DNA of 64,000 nucleotides from JAGDVO01 sp964590075 [NCBI: uncultured Aquificales bacterium]. GTDB lineage: Bacteria; Thermosulfidibacterota; Thermosulfidibacteria; Thermosulfidibacterales. Numbering within the stretch: the first letter of the stretch is position 1; every line of letters starts with the position of its first letter. The DNA lies in the NCBI GenBank assembly GCA_964590075.1, contig CAZPXS010000002.1, positions 1 to 64,000 on the forward strand. Reading direction: 5' to 3'. Below the pieces are notes generated by a model. The model was given only the letters and a program-made list of their open reading frames with translations. It had not been told where the DNA came from and did no database searches. Below are positions 9,033 through 18,989 of the stretch, in pieces. A program made the position numbers and the translations under genes.

Positions 9033-9760
9033 TAATATACGGTTATCAAGCTATATCTGAAGCTGTGGATGAGGGAATTCCTATACACTGTATATACGTT
9101 GATAGGGATAGGGTAACTAGAAGGGATAGAAGGTTTATTAAGCTTAAGGATAAGGCGGGAAAACTTAATATAAAGATACAGGAAGTTCCCTATGAGAAAC
9201 TTTTAGCACTTGATAAGGAAGGGGCAAAGACAGGTTTTATAGCTCTTATTTCGGAGGTCCCGCTCATACCCTTTGAAGAGTTCGAGTTTAAGGTGAGGAA
9301 CGATTCTCTTATTGTTGCCCTTGATGAAGTTACCGATGCGGGTAATTTCGCCTCTATTGTTAGAGCCTGCGCTTTCTTTGGTGTCGATGCCCTCATCGTG
9401 ACCGAAAGGAGAAGCCCTTACATCAACGCTCAGGTGGTTAAGATATCAAGTGGGGGTGTATTTAAAGTACCTATCCTTAGGGCTAAGAATCTTTCGAGAG
9501 CCATTTTGGACCTAAAGGAGATGGGCTTCTGGATAGTTTCATTAACTCCACATACTAAGGATACCATATACGAGGTTCCGGTTGATATACCGCTTGTTGT
9601 TATAGCTGGTAATGAGGAGAGGGGTATAAGAAGATTGATAATCGAAAATTCAGACTATAGGGTAAAGATCCCTGGAAGTGGGAGGCTCGAGTCCCTTAAC
9701 GTTTCTCATGCTGTTGCTATAACTATCTCCGACATTTTTAGGAGACGTTTGGGCTTTTGA
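9029..9760 (+). CDS. rlmB: 23S rRNA 2'-O-methyltransferase, RlmB/TrmH (SPOUT) family
   Basis: The 243-residue protein has an N-terminal substrate-binding domain (IYGYQAISEAVDEG) and a SPOUT catalytic domain. SPOUT motifs are visible: NFASIVRAC (motif 1), VVIAGNEERGI (motif 2) and IPGSGRLESLNVSHAVAI (motif 3, knot). It methylates a ribose with S-adenosylmethionine, most likely a guanosine of 23S rRNA. RlmB and generic TrmH-like enzymes are hard to tell apart, but length and order suit RlmB. It overlaps neighbours by 4 bp on each side. Confidence 0.88.
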   Translation: MIIYGYQAISEAVDEGIPIHCIYVDRDRVTRRDRRFIKLKDKAGKLNIKIQEVPYEKLLALDKEGAKTGFIALISEVPLIPFEEFEFKVRNDSLIVALDEVTDAGNFASIVRACAFFGVDALIVTERRSPYINAQVVKISSGGVFKVPILRAKNLSRAILDLKEMGFWIVSLTPHTKDTIYEVPVDIPLVVIAGNEERGIRRLIIENSDYRVKIPGSGRLESLNVSHAVAITISDIFRRRLGF

Positions 9761-10587
9761 GGGTAAGGTTTGGCTTTCATTTCTCAATAGCCGGTGGTCT
9801 TGATAAATCGGTTTTAAGATGCCTTGAGTTGGGTTGTAATGCTATCCAGATCTTTACAGGTAACCCGAGAAGTCTGTTTGTGGGAGAGCTTAAAGAGGAG
9901 GAGGTAAACGCCTTCAGAAGTCTTGTTAAAGAATACGATATATGGCCTATCGTGGTTCACACTAACTATCTTATAAATCTGGCGAGTAAATCGCGATTTT
10001 TGGTCTCCTTTGAGTCCTTCTACGAGGAGTGTAAAAGGGCCTATCTTTTGGGAGCGGATTATGTTGTTCTTCATCCGGGTAGCCTAAGGGATAGCGATAG
10101 AAATTTAGCGATAGTAAATATAGCCTATACGATTAATAGGGTACTTTATGATATTCCGAATATAACCATTCTACTTGAGAATACCTCTGGGTCTGGAAGT
10201 CAGTTAGGTTCAAGTATAGAGGATCTCCTGGATATATTTGATGCGGTACTATACCTCGATAGGTTAGGTTTGTGTTTTGATACCGCCCATGCTTTTCAGG
10301 CCGGTTATCCTATCCATACCCCTGAGGGCTTCTATGAGTTTTTGAGGTTAATGGATCGTAGTGCACTCCTCGATAGGGTGAAACTCATCCACTTAAACGA
10401 TTCAAAGACCAAGTTCTCATCTAAAGTGGATAGACATTACCATCTGTCCCTGGGCTACATGGGTGAATCATTAAAGGTTATAGCTAGATTCTTTTCCTTG
10501 ATAGGTATTCCAATTATAATGGAGACTCCCTGGGGTAGGGAAGAGGATCTCAGGAATCTAAAGGTTTTACTTGACTGGCTGAGGTAA
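9757..10587 (+). CDS. nfo: Endonuclease IV (AP endonuclease)
   Basis: This 276-residue TIM-barrel enzyme cuts DNA at abasic sites in base-excision repair, using three zinc ions. Metal ligands are visible: His in VVHTNYL, His in LHPGS, Glu in LLENTSGSG, Asp and His in CFDTAHAF, His in LIHLNDS, the DRHYH pair and Glu in IMETPWG. The TTG start overlaps the rlmB stop by 4 bp. A terminal basic region is absent, which is normal for bacterial Nfo. Confidence 0.95.
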   Translation: MRVRFGFHFSIAGGLDKSVLRCLELGCNAIQIFTGNPRSLFVGELKEEEVNAFRSLVKEYDIWPIVVHTNYLINLASKSRFLVSFESFYEECKRAYLLGADYVVLHPGSLRDSDRNLAIVNIAYTINRVLYDIPNITILLENTSGSGSQLGSSIEDLLDIFDAVLYLDRLGLCFDTAHAFQAGYPIHTPEGFYEFLRLMDRSALLDRVKLIHLNDSKTKFSSKVDRHYHLSLGYMGESLKVIARFFSLIGIPIIMETPWGREEDLRNLKVLLDWLR

Positions 10588-10624
10588 AAGTATTAAGATG
10601 GGTAAAAATCTAAAGAGGTGTAAT

Positions 10625-11080
10625 ATGAAAAGAGCATGGTTGTTTTTTGTCGTTTCCTTTTTAACCTTTATCTCTATTGGAGTTCTTAATGCTCAACAGC
10701 CACCACAACAAAAGGGTATTCTCGATTATAGCAAAGAGCTTGGTTTGAGTCAGAAACAGGTTGAGGCTATAAGGAACGCTATAAACAGTTTTGAGGCAAA
10801 AGCGAGGGAAAACATATCCAAACAACAGGCCATAGCAAATGAACTCAACAATATATTGAAGAATGAAAACTTCAACATGGATCTTGTAGCGAAGAAGATA
10901 AGGGAACTTTACCAGTTAAGGGCGGATCTTGATATAGCTAACATCGAAGCTGCAAGGAAGATAAATAGTATTCTAACTCCGCAACAGCGCCAGAAGTGGC
11001 AGGAGATAAGAAATAGAGAAATGGAGAAGATGAGCAAACAGACGCCACACTCACCACCAGGTGCTAAGACTAAAAAGTGA
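10625..11080 (+). CDS. Spy/CpxP-like periplasmic protein
   Basis: A 151-residue exported protein. I start it at 10625 because an AGAGGTG site lies just upstream and the signal peptide (MKRAWLFFVVSFLTF... ending LNA) then begins correctly. An ATG at 10598 would add nine residues. The mature part is helical and Gln/Lys-rich, with LSQKQVEAIRNAI and ILTPQQRQKWQEI (the LTxxQ pattern of Spy/CpxP chaperones). It may act as a periplasmic holdase. Its end overlaps the convergent lnt gene by 11 bp. Confidence 0.75.
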   Translation: MKRAWLFFVVSFLTFISIGVLNAQQPPQQKGILDYSKELGLSQKQVEAIRNAINSFEAKARENISKQQAIANELNNILKNENFNMDLVAKKIRELYQLRADLDIANIEAARKINSILTPQQRQKWQEIRNREMEKMSKQTPHSPPGAKTKK

Positions 11081-12530
11081 TCCTTTTATAACCTATTCTC
11101 TTTCCGCCTATTCCCTTTAAGGCTAATATCGCAAGTAGTAATTGGGTTACGTAGGGAAAATCCTGATAGGTAGTTTTTGGTGTAATTGGTCTTTTTATAT
11201 CGGCGAGGCTTATCGTTTGGGCGAATAGGTCTGTCTTGAGGGTGGTTTTTCCCTTGGGATCCACGATCGCTGATATTCCTGTATTTGCGCTTCTTATTAT
11301 ATAACTTCTATTTTCTATGCTCCTTGGTATTGCGGCCCATAGATGTAGGTATGGGGCTATGGTTCTTCCAAACCACATGTCGTTTGTGAGACTTATTATG
11401 AGTGACTTTTGCCCCTGAGCTATGTATTCGGGGAAACATATTTCGAAGCATATTGGAGTGATCGCAGGTAAGCTTTTTACATTGAATATTTTTAACTCCT
11501 TACCACTATCGAAATCCTCGGGCCAGGATACATTTTTTATAATTTTAGTGAGTATTTCCCTTAGCGGAACGTATTCCCCAAAGGGAACGAGTATGTTTTT
11601 CGTATACTCCTCAAGGATATTGCCTCTATATACATTAAGGGCCTTGTTTAGATATAGTCTTTTACCCGCCTTATCTTTGTAGTCTATAGCCCCCAGTATT
11701 ATGTAACTATCGCAGTTCTTTAACTCCTCTAGAATTTTGCTTCCAATTGGATCTTTACCGAAAAATATGGGGTATGTAGTCTCGGGTGTTACTATTATGT
11801 CGGGGTTGTAACTACAGGCTATCTTTATCATGTTGGTTAGTTTTTCAATGTTTTCGTATTTTGTCAGAGGGTTCCATTTTTCCTCCTCACCTATATTTGG
11901 TTGTACTATGGCTATTCTCAGTGTTTTATCTTCGAGGTTTGTCCTCTCAAAGGTTGGTAGGCTCGCAATTAGGAGACTTAGCGCTATATGGAATATACCC
12001 TTCCTCTCCCCCATAAGTAGTAGGGTAAAACCATAGTTTACAAGAAGGACCAAAAAGCTTATACCGTATTGACCTATGTAGCTTGCCGACTGTAGTAGGA
12101 GAGGTGTATCCGATAGGGCATGGCTTAGGACAAGTAGGGGAAAGCCTCCAAATAAGTTACTCCTTAGCCATTCCGATAAAGGATAAAGTGAGATGAAAGT
12201 TAGTGCCGGCTTTTTTGCTTTAACTGTTACAAGACCGATAATCAAAGGATAGAGGGATAGGTAGATGACAAGAAGAACGTAGGCAACTATCGCTATAGGG
12301 TATGTCGTGTAACCGTAGTGTTTTACCGTTCTTACTATCCAGTAGAGAGTTATACCGTAGAATACCATCCCCCATATGAAAAAATCCTTTGGTTTTATCT
12401 CTTTTTTCGCTATGCCCAAAAGTAGAGGGCTTAATCCTATAAGAACAAAGAAGGGATGTCCTGTAAATGGGAAAAAGGCTAAACCTGTTGTTATAGCTGA
12501 GGAGATAGCAAGTACTAGGCCCTTTCTCAT
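11070..12530 (-). CDS. lnt: Apolipoprotein N-acyltransferase
   Basis: Lnt adds the third acyl chain to the N-terminal Cys of lipoproteins in the inner membrane. The 486 residues have about six N-terminal helices, then a nitrilase-like periplasmic domain starting at RIAIVQPNIGEEEKW. The catalytic triad is visible: Glu in VTPETTYP, Lys in EEYTKNILVPFGEYVP and Cys in ICFEICFP. It is the last gene of the minus-strand run and starts 2 bp after hisF. The window's lipoproteins (Pal, CpoB, the YbgF-like one) would be its substrates. Confidence 0.95.
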   Translation of the reverse strand: MRKGLVLAISSAITTGLAFFPFTGHPFFVLIGLSPLLLGIAKKEIKPKDFFIWGMVFYGITLYWIVRTVKHYGYTTYPIAIVAYVLLVIYLSLYPLIIGLVTVKAKKPALTFISLYPLSEWLRSNLFGGFPLLVLSHALSDTPLLLQSASYIGQYGISFLVLLVNYGFTLLLMGERKGIFHIALSLLIASLPTFERTNLEDKTLRIAIVQPNIGEEEKWNPLTKYENIEKLTNMIKIACSYNPDIIVTPETTYPIFFGKDPIGSKILEELKNCDSYIILGAIDYKDKAGKRLYLNKALNVYRGNILEEYTKNILVPFGEYVPLREILTKIIKNVSWPEDFDSGKELKIFNVKSLPAITPICFEICFPEYIAQGQKSLIISLTNDMWFGRTIAPYLHLWAAIPRSIENRSYIIRSANTGISAIVDPKGKTTLKTDLFAQTISLADIKRPITPKTTYQDFPYVTQLLLAILALKGIGGKRIGYKRITF

Positions 12531-12532
12531 GA

Positions 12533-13288
12533 TTAAAGCCTTACGGGTATACCTTTATCCCGTAGGTACTTTTTGACTTCCACTATGGATATCTCTCTGA
12601 AGTGGAATATACTTGCGGCAAGTACAGCGTCGGCCTTTCCATTGACTATTGCCTCGAGTAGATGTTCCTTGCTACCAGCACCACCTGAGGCTATAACAGG
12701 TATCGACACCGATTCCGATATGGTTCTTGTAAGTTCTATGTCGTAGCCGAGTTTTGTACCATCTCTGTCGATACTGGTAAGTAGTATCTCTCCTGCTCCT
12801 AGTTCCTCAACTCTTCTAGCCCATTCTACCGCGTCAAGCTCGGTACGGTTTCTACCTCCATGGGTATAGACTTTCCAGCTGTTACCTTCTCTCTTCGCGT
12901 CTATGGCTACAACTATACATTGACTTCCAAAGATTCTCGATGCCTCCCTGATTATGTCGGGATTCAAAACCGCTATGGTGTTTATCGAAACTTTATCGGC
13001 ACCAGCTAATAGTAGATTCCTTATATCTTCAAGATTCCTTATGCCACCTCCAACGGTAAAGGGTATGAATATGGCCTCCGCAACCTTCTTCACCACATCT
13101 ATCATGATACCTCTCTTTTCGTAACTAGCCGTTATATCTAGAAATACAAGTTCATCCGCAAGCTCCTTTTCGTAGAATATAGCGTTACTTACAGGATCGC
13201 CCACATCCCTTATATTCACAAAGTTTACACCCTTTACTACTTTACCTTCCTTAACATCGAGGCAGGGAATTATTCTTTTTGCAAGCAT
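12533..13288 (-). CDS. hisF: Imidazole glycerol phosphate synthase cyclase subunit
   Basis: HisF forms imidazole glycerol phosphate and AICAR from PRFAR with ammonia from HisH, in histidine synthesis. The 251-residue barrel shows both catalytic Asp: [13 protein letters not shown] near residue 11 and [10 protein letters not shown] near 130. Phosphate loops GGGIRN and [10 protein letters not shown] are also visible. It directly follows hisA with no gap. HisH is not in the window. Confidence 0.97.
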   Translation of the reverse strand: MLAKRIIPCLDVKEGKVVKGVNFVNIRDVGDPVSNAIFYEKELADELVFLDITASYEKRGIMIDVVKKVAEAIFIPFTVGGGIRNLEDIRNLLLAGADKVSINTIAVLNPDIIREASRIFGSQCIVVAIDAKREGNSWKVYTHGGRNRTELDAVEWARRVEELGAGEILLTSIDRDGTKLGYDIELTRTISESVSIPVIASGGAGSKEHLLEAIVNGKADAVLAASIFHFREISIVEVKKYLRDKGIPVRL

Positions 13289-14008
13289 CTAATCCTCCAT
13301 AGCCATTAGGGATCGTAGGTCGATCTTACCCTCATATATAGCTTTACCTACGATTACCCCCTTTAATTTAATGTTGTTTACACTCTTTAATTTAAGGATA
13401 TCCTCAATACCTTTTACTCCACCTGAAGCTATAATAGGATGGTCACTTATTTCAAGTATATCACTTATAAGGCTTAGGTTAATACCTTCCAATGTCCCAT
13501 CTTTGGATGTGTCAGTTACTATTATGGATTCTAATTTCACATCCCCCAGTCTTTTTATCAAATCTTCGACCTCGACTACACTCTCACTCTTCCAACCCTT
13601 CGTTACCACCTTCCTATCCCTTACATCCACTCCCGCTATTATCCTTCCCGGAAACTCCTCGGTTATTTCTCTAAATTTTTCAAATTCTTCCACTATCACT
13701 GTACCCATAATCACCCATTTTACACCGAGATTCAGCAACCTCTTTACCGTCCCTCTATCCCTTATGCCTCCTCCAACTTCTATGTCTAAATTCAGATTAC
13801 ATATCCTCTCTATAACCCTCATGTTTTCAGGGACACCTCTCATTGCTCCATCGAGATCTACTATATGGACTCTCCTTATGCCCAGATCGGCGAAGCTTTT
13901 CGCAACATCGAAGGGATCCTCAAAATAGACCTTTTCTGTCCCCTCCATACCTTTGGTTAATCTGACACATTTACCTTCCTTTATATCTATAGCCGGTATC
14001 ACTATCAT
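13289..14008 (-). CDS. hisA: ProFAR isomerase
   Basis: HisA converts ProFAR to PRFAR, the step before HisF. The 239-residue barrel has Asp in PAIDIKEGKCVRL near residue 8 and Asp in IIAGVDVRDRKV near 127. Phosphate loops EVGGGIRD and ASGGVKG are also visible. The start overlaps the trpS stop by 4 bp, and hisF follows immediately. Confidence 0.97.
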   Translation of the reverse strand: MIVIPAIDIKEGKCVRLTKGMEGTEKVYFEDPFDVAKSFADLGIRRVHIVDLDGAMRGVPENMRVIERICNLNLDIEVGGGIRDRGTVKRLLNLGVKWVIMGTVIVEEFEKFREITEEFPGRIIAGVDVRDRKVVTKGWKSESVVEVEDLIKRLGDVKLESIIVTDTSKDGTLEGINLSLISDILEISDHPIIASGGVKGIEDILKLKSVNNIKLKGVIVGKAIYEGKIDLRSLMAMED

Positions 14009-15000
14009 ACCGCACCTCTATAACTTAGTCCCATCCTTTCTCTAACCTCTTCGATGGTTTTCTTGGCTACTTCCCTTGCCCTTACACTTCCATCCCTCAG
14101 TATATCCCATACTTTATCTTTTTCTCTACCTAATTTCTCCCTCCTATCGATTATATCACCGATTTTGTCCATCATAGCTTCGAATAGAACTTTCTTACAA
14201 TCTATACATCCAATTGTAGCCTCTCTACAACCTTTGATTATATCCTCTCTTTTTGTGGGATCGGTAAAGGCTATGTGTAGGAGAAATACGGGGCATTTAT
14301 CTGGATCCCCCGGATCATTTCTTCTTTTTCTGTTTGTGTCGGTGACCATTGGTCTTATTTTTTCCCATATGGTTTCTCTACTATCCGCTAGGTATATAGC
14401 GTTGTTGTAGCTTTTACTCATCTTCCTACCGTCAACTCCAGGTATCTTCGGTGTTTCCGTTAGTTTTGCCTGAGGCTCCGGGAAACACTCGCCGTATAGG
14501 TGGTTGAATCTCCTTGCTATTTCTCTCGTTAGCTCGAGGTGAGGTAATTGATCTATTCCAACGGGCACGAAATGAGCCTTGTATATTAGTATATCGGCTG
14601 CCTGTAGAACCGGATAACCGAGGAATCCGTAGGTTGCAAGTTCCTTGTGTTGTAGTTCCTGCCTTATTTCCTTGTAGGTTGGGTTTCTCTCGAGCCAGCC
14701 GAGAGGCGTTATCATGGATAGAAGTAGGTGTAGCTCCGCATGCTCCTTCACCCACGACTGCAGAAACAGAACCGATCTATCGGGGTCTATACCGCTTGCA
14801 AGTAAGTCTATTGCTACTTCTTCAACATACTCTTTCATTCTTTCTGGATCCTCGTACTCCGTTGTCAGTGCATGCCAATCGGCGATGAAGTAATAACACT
14901 CGTAATCTCTCTGGAGTTCAACCCAGTTTTTGATAGCTCCCATGTAGTTACCGAGATGGATCTTACCTGTAGGCCTTATACCACTTAATACCCTTTTCAT
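14005..15000 (-). CDS. trpS: Tryptophanyl-tRNA synthetase
   Basis: This class I synthetase charges tRNA-Trp. The 331 residues are the usual length. The HIGH signature appears as KIHLGNYMGA (about residues 14-23) and KMSKS as DGRKMSKSYNN near 195. Its first 38 bases lie inside the end of the comEC-like gene, so the two are translationally coupled. Confidence 0.97.
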   Translation of the reverse strand: MKRVLSGIRPTGKIHLGNYMGAIKNWVELQRDYECYYFIADWHALTTEYEDPERMKEYVEEVAIDLLASGIDPDRSVLFLQSWVKEHAELHLLLSMITPLGWLERNPTYKEIRQELQHKELATYGFLGYPVLQAADILIYKAHFVPVGIDQLPHLELTREIARRFNHLYGECFPEPQAKLTETPKIPGVDGRKMSKSYNNAIYLADSRETIWEKIRPMVTDTNRKRRNDPGDPDKCPVFLLHIAFTDPTKREDIIKGCREATIGCIDCKKVLFEAMMDKIGDIIDRREKLGREKDKVWDILRDGSVRAREVAKKTIEEVRERMGLSYRGAV

Positions 15001-16723
15001 CCTCTACCTCCACAACTATAGCCCCCGTCTTTTCTATTCTAAATGTTTCATCTCCTATTCTAACGTTTCCCCATGGATCCTCACAGATTAAACTCTCACA
15101 CCTATTAAGGTTGCAGGTAAAATCCATAAACTCTGTATGGTAGTAACAGTTATCAGATTCCAAATCCCTTTTCAAACCTCTACCATCCTTTACCAAAGAT
15201 TCCATTATGCTTTCGATAACTCTTCTATCGTTCGTATTTCCTATTTCATAAATTTCATCTATTCTACCTACATTCTGATATAAAATAGCTCTAACGATCC
15301 TATCTACCAGATCTATTCTTTTTAATCCACCAAGAAATAGTAGATTTCTACCGTCACTTTTTACCAAACTTACGGTACTTTCACCAAAATCGAAAATGAT
15401 AGCCCTATCCTTCAAACTATCCTTATGGCACAAATAGGCGTATATTATTATCGGTATTATGAATGAGAGTATCATGTATCTGTATCTTTTATCCTTTACG
15501 AGAAAGCTCAAGGTAACTATAAGTGGTATGAGAGTCAAAATTGTTGTTACTTTTGTTGAGTTAATTACAGTATTTTTGACAAATTTGGAATCTCCTATGT
15601 ATGTCGTGAGATCCAATACCATTATGTTTATTCCATTTATAGTGTTGGTTATAAATTGTGGGGTAATTTGGTTAAATATGAAATAAGCAAAATTTAAAGA
15701 TATCAAAAAACTAAATACAGGTACAAATAAGTTTGCGATTGGAGATAATAGATATATTTTTCCAAATAAAAAGCTTATTGTTGGAGTTATGACTACACTT
15801 ATTATAAGTGGGAATAATAGAAACTTCGCGGTTTTATTTTTCCCTTCTAAGATTTTATTTGCTATTATTATAGCCAGAACTGCGTTAACCGATAGTATGA
15901 ATCCTACCTCGTATAGATTTGAGGGTTCAAGTATCATTACGAGTATTATACCTATTAGCAGTGCCTTTAGTAGGGAGACGTTCCTTTCGAGTAGAAACTT
16001 AGGGGTATAGGCTATGTACATTGCCGAGGTTCTTATGGCGCTTGGCGGATATCCCGTTAGGATAAGTAGTAGAGGTATGAAGAGTAAAGAGGGGATGTAG
16101 GCTATCCTATCGGGTGTAATTGGGATCGGGGTTGGTTTTATAAGGTATACCAACCTAAGAATATACCTTAGGATCAGGTATATCGTTCCCACAAATATAG
16201 CGAAGTGTAAGCCACTTATGGCAAAGATATGTATTAATCCCAAGTTCCTAAATATAACCAGTTTCTCTTTTATATCATCCCTTATTCCGAATACAAAAGC
16301 CTTTATGAGCACATCTGTTGGATATGGGAGATTATCTACACTTTTGTAGAGGTTTCTCCTTATCTGATAAAGTGTTGTTAGTTGTGTTGTTTCGGTCTTT
16401 GTTATATTTTCCGGACTTATGTAGCCACATATCCCCTTCATTCTATTATACCTATCAAAATCGAATAGCCCCGGATTTTTGTACTCCTTTAAAGGAATCA
16501 CAAAGCCCTTTATTAAGACTCTGTCGCCTGGGTTTACCTCTAGTTTACCTTTGTTCCTCACTATGAACTTACAGTTATTATTTTCTAAGACGAAGTTACT
16601 ATTATCGAGAACTCTTCTTACTTTACCTACTATTTCTCTTTTAATTAGAGTTTCGGAATAGGAATTTGTGTATGAGAGAGTAAGAGCAATTGATATTAAC
16701 AGAGGGGAGATAAATCCCCTCAT
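14963..16723 (-). CDS. comEC: ComEC/Rec2-family membrane protein with degenerate C-terminal domain
   Basis: ComEC forms the inner-membrane channel for single-stranded DNA in natural transformation. The 586 residues contain an N-terminal OB-like part (about 25-110, EIVGKVRRVLDN...GDRVLIKGFV), then many helices. The ComEC core signature HIFAISGLHFAIFVG is near residue 170. The C-terminal 150 residues resemble a collapsed metallo-beta-lactamase domain (IIFDFGESTVSLV then LLFLGGLKRIDLV) but lack the HxHxDH metal motif. The protein is shorter than the 700-800 residues of full ComEC. The gene starts 5 bp after the HU-like gene. Confidence 0.85.
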   Translation of the reverse strand: MRGFISPLLISIALTLSYTNSYSETLIKREIVGKVRRVLDNSNFVLENNNCKFIVRNKGKLEVNPGDRVLIKGFVIPLKEYKNPGLFDFDRYNRMKGICGYISPENITKTETTQLTTLYQIRRNLYKSVDNLPYPTDVLIKAFVFGIRDDIKEKLVIFRNLGLIHIFAISGLHFAIFVGTIYLILRYILRLVYLIKPTPIPITPDRIAYIPSLLFIPLLLILTGYPPSAIRTSAMYIAYTPKFLLERNVSLLKALLIGIILVMILEPSNLYEVGFILSVNAVLAIIIANKILEGKNKTAKFLLFPLIISVVITPTISFLFGKIYLLSPIANLFVPVFSFLISLNFAYFIFNQITPQFITNTINGINIMVLDLTTYIGDSKFVKNTVINSTKVTTILTLIPLIVTLSFLVKDKRYRYMILSFIIPIIIYAYLCHKDSLKDRAIIFDFGESTVSLVKSDGRNLLFLGGLKRIDLVDRIVRAILYQNVGRIDEIYEIGNTNDRRVIESIMESLVKDGRGLKRDLESDNCYYHTEFMDFTCNLNRCESLICEDPWGNVRIGDETFRIEKTGAIVVEVEDEKGIKWYKAYR

Positions 16724-16728
16724 TGAAG

Positions 16729-17001
16729 CTATTTTTCGTTTATTATTATCTTCTTACTGGGTCTAAACCTTACCACCCTTTTGGGCTCAATGGTAATTTC
16801 TTTCCCCGTTTTGAGATCCCTTGCTTTTGTCCTGTTGGATTTAACCACATCGAATATACCGAAGCCCCTTATCGAGACTCTTTCTCCTATTACGAGTTTC
16901 TCAAAAATAGTATCAAATACGGTGTCGACAATCTCCTTGGCCTTTGCCTTTGTACAACCTGTTACCTCACAAACTCTGTCGATAAGATCCGATCTAATCA
17001 T
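16729..17001 (-). CDS. HU/IHF-family DNA-binding protein
   Basis: The 90-residue histone-like protein has the family core [15 protein letters not shown] and the DNA-binding arm region ...[29 protein letters not shown]. The arm is IHF-like rather than HU-like, so it may be an IHF subunit or a divergent HU. It bends and compacts DNA. The start overlaps the prfA stop by 8 bp. A second HU gene lies at 33993. Confidence 0.9.
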   Translation of the reverse strand: MIRSDLIDRVCEVTGCTKAKAKEIVDTVFDTIFEKLVIGERVSIRGFGIFDVVKSNRTKARDLKTGKEITIEPKRVVRFRPSKKIIINEK

Positions 17002-18079
17002 TACTCTCCTCCATACTCTTTATTTTCTCAGCCTGATAATAAGCGATAAGTGCATCTATTATCTCATCAAGGTCTCCTTCAAGTATATCCTCAAGCCTGT
17101 ATAGAGTCAAACCTATCCTATGGTCTGTTACCCTATTCTGGGGGAAGTTATAGGTTCTTATCTTTTCGCTTCTCTCTCCCGTTCCAACCTGTTTTTTCCT
17201 CTCCTGACTCAATTCCTCCTGCCTTTTTCTCTCCATCATATCCTTTAGCCTTGCTCTCAGTATCCTTAGTGCCTTTTCCTTGTTCTTATGCTGACTCCTT
17301 TCGTCCTGACACTGAACCACAATTCCCGTTGGTATATGGGTTATCCTTACCGCAGAGTCGGTAACGTTCACATGCTGACCACCATGACCGCTTGCCCTAA
17401 AGGTCTCTATCTTTAGATCTTCCTCCCTTATCTCAACTTCAAAATCCTCGGCCTCAGGTAGGATTGCAACTGTTGCGGTCGATGTATGGATTCTACCACC
17501 CGATTCTGTAACAGGTATCCTCTGTACCCTGTGTACTCCCGATTCATACTTAAGTCTCGAGTATGCTCCCTTTCCTTCGATAAGAGCTATTACCTCTTTG
17601 AATCCTCCAAGACCGGTCACGTTAGCATCAACGATCTGTACTTTCCATCCCTTCTTTTCCGCATACTTTGTGTACATTCTGAGTAGATCCGCGGCAAATA
17701 AAGCTGCTTCCTCGCCACCTGCTGCCGCTCTTATCTCTAGAAAAACGTTCTTTTCATCGTTTGGATCCTTGGGTAATAAAAGGATCTTTATCTCTCTCTC
17801 GACCTCCTCCAACCTATCCTCGAGTTCCTTCTTCTCCTCCTTTGCAAGCTCTATAAGTTCCTCGTCACTTTCTTCCTCAAGAATGTATTTACACTCCTCG
17901 AGTCTTTCCAATATTCTTCTATACTCCCTAAATTTCTCTACTATTGGTTCCAGTTCCTTCCTCTCTTTCGATAGAGCCGCCAGTTTTTCAGGATCCCTGT
18001 AGATTTCCGGTGATTCTAACTGTTTCGTTATATCTTCAAATTTCTTCTCTATGTCCCTTAGTTTTTCGATAGGTATCAT
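16994..18079 (-). CDS. prfA: Peptide chain release factor 1
   Basis: RF1 reads UAA and UAG and releases the finished peptide. The 361 residues carry the GGQ motif ([17 protein letters not shown]) near 235. The RF1-type recognition region [20 protein letters not shown] near 190 has the PxT motif form, not the SPF of RF2. The first 100 residues form the coiled-coil domain. It overlaps thyX by 4 bp upstream. Confidence 0.96.
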   Translation of the reverse strand: MIPIEKLRDIEKKFEDITKQLESPEIYRDPEKLAALSKERKELEPIVEKFREYRRILERLEECKYILEEESDEELIELAKEEKKELEDRLEEVEREIKILLLPKDPNDEKNVFLEIRAAAGGEEAALFAADLLRMYTKYAEKKGWKVQIVDANVTGLGGFKEVIALIEGKGAYSRLKYESGVHRVQRIPVTESGGRIHTSTATVAILPEAEDFEVEIREEDLKIETFRASGHGGQHVNVTDSAVRITHIPTGIVVQCQDERSQHKNKEKALRILRARLKDMMERKRQEELSQERKKQVGTGERSEKIRTYNFPQNRVTDHRIGLTLYRLEDILEGDLDEIIDALIAYYQAEKIKSMEESND

Positions 18080-18762
18080 AGCGCTAAAAAGAACTCCCTT
18101 ACTTCACTCGCCCTACTACAACTAAACTCTCCTTCGCTACAACTACCTAATACGCAACTCGGGCCTGCATACCTAAAGATATTAGGAGCTACCTTTTTCA
18201 CTTCCTTTAACATTTCTATAGCCACCGCTCTTATCTCCCACTGAGCTCTATTACAACACCTTAGCCTAAAAAAGTGCAACAACTCCCTCGCATTCATAGT
18301 AACAATTATCTTAGTCTCAACCCCCTGAGGTAACACATACCGCGCATCTTCCTTGTCAACCCCCAATTCTACCAACCGCTTATAAATATTCCTCGCCTCC
18401 TCGGTAAACCTCTCATACAAAGCTAAAGCCTCTTGATTCCCCTCAATACTCGGCGGAACTATAAACTTAGCCTCATCCTCCGATACATAACGCTGACTTC
18501 TCTGTGAATAGGATGCAATCCTATGGCGTACAAGTTGATGCGTCATAACTCTCGATACACCCTCAATCGCAAAAGTAAAACTTACATGCTCAAAAACCGA
18601 ATGATGACCAATCCTAATAAGCTTCTCTATTAATTCCTTCGGACTCTTATAATTAGCCTCCCTCACTAAATCATCCACATCCTTACTCGAATAACATAAC
18701 CTCGCCGAAATAAAAACAACCTCCTCTGGATTAGGTGTATAAGATAAAAGAGTAACCTTCAT
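18076..18762 (-). CDS. thyX: Flavin-dependent thymidylate synthase
   Basis: ThyX makes dTMP from dUMP using FAD and methylene-tetrahydrofolate. The 228 residues show the ThyX signature [14 protein letters not shown] near residue 80. The conserved [12 protein letters not shown] lies upstream and [12 protein letters not shown] near 165. The C-terminal tail has Cys pairs ([13 protein letters not shown]). Codon use differs from its neighbours: ATT for Ile and CGN for Arg are frequent. This may mark transfer. The gene starts 20 bp after rpmE. Confidence 0.97.
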   Translation of the reverse strand: MKVTLLSYTPNPEEVVFISARLCYSSKDVDDLVREANYKSPKELIEKLIRIGHHSVFEHVSFTFAIEGVSRVMTHQLVRHRIASYSQRSQRYVSEDEAKFIVPPSIEGNQEALALYERFTEEARNIYKRLVELGVDKEDARYVLPQGVETKIIVTMNARELLHFFRLRCCNRAQWEIRAVAIEMLKEVKKVAPNIFRYAGPSCVLGSCSEGEFSCSRASEVREFFLAL

Positions 18763-18782
18763 TGATTTGTTTTTATGTAGAT

Positions 18783-18989
18783 TTACTTCTGGCTATACTT
18801 TTTCCTGAACTTTTCCGCTCTACCTACAGCCTTTGTTTCCTTCTGTTTACCTGTGTAGAAGGGATGGCACTCGTTACATACCGCTATATGTAATACATCC
18901 TTGGGGTAGGTACTTCTCGTTTTGAAGGTATTACCGCAGGCACAAACTACGGTTACCTCGTGGTAGTTAGGATGTATATCCTTCTTCAT
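18783..18989 (-). CDS. rpmE: 50S ribosomal protein L31, zinc-binding type
   Basis: The 68-residue L31 has the zinc ligands Cys16, Cys18, Cys38 and Cys41 (CAC and CNEC), so it is the C+ form rather than the zinc-free YkgM type. Its GGAGG site and start lie inside the end of glgA (23-bp overlap). Confidence 0.97.
   Translation of the reverse strand: MKKDIHPNYHEVTVVCACGNTFKTRSTYPKDVLHIAVCNECHPFYTGKQKETKAVGRAEKFRKKYSQK

Noticed and set aside
13371-13928. 185-codon plus-strand frame opposite hisA
   Set aside because: It is antisense to a complete hisA, with Ser/Leu-rich low-complexity translation and no family motif.
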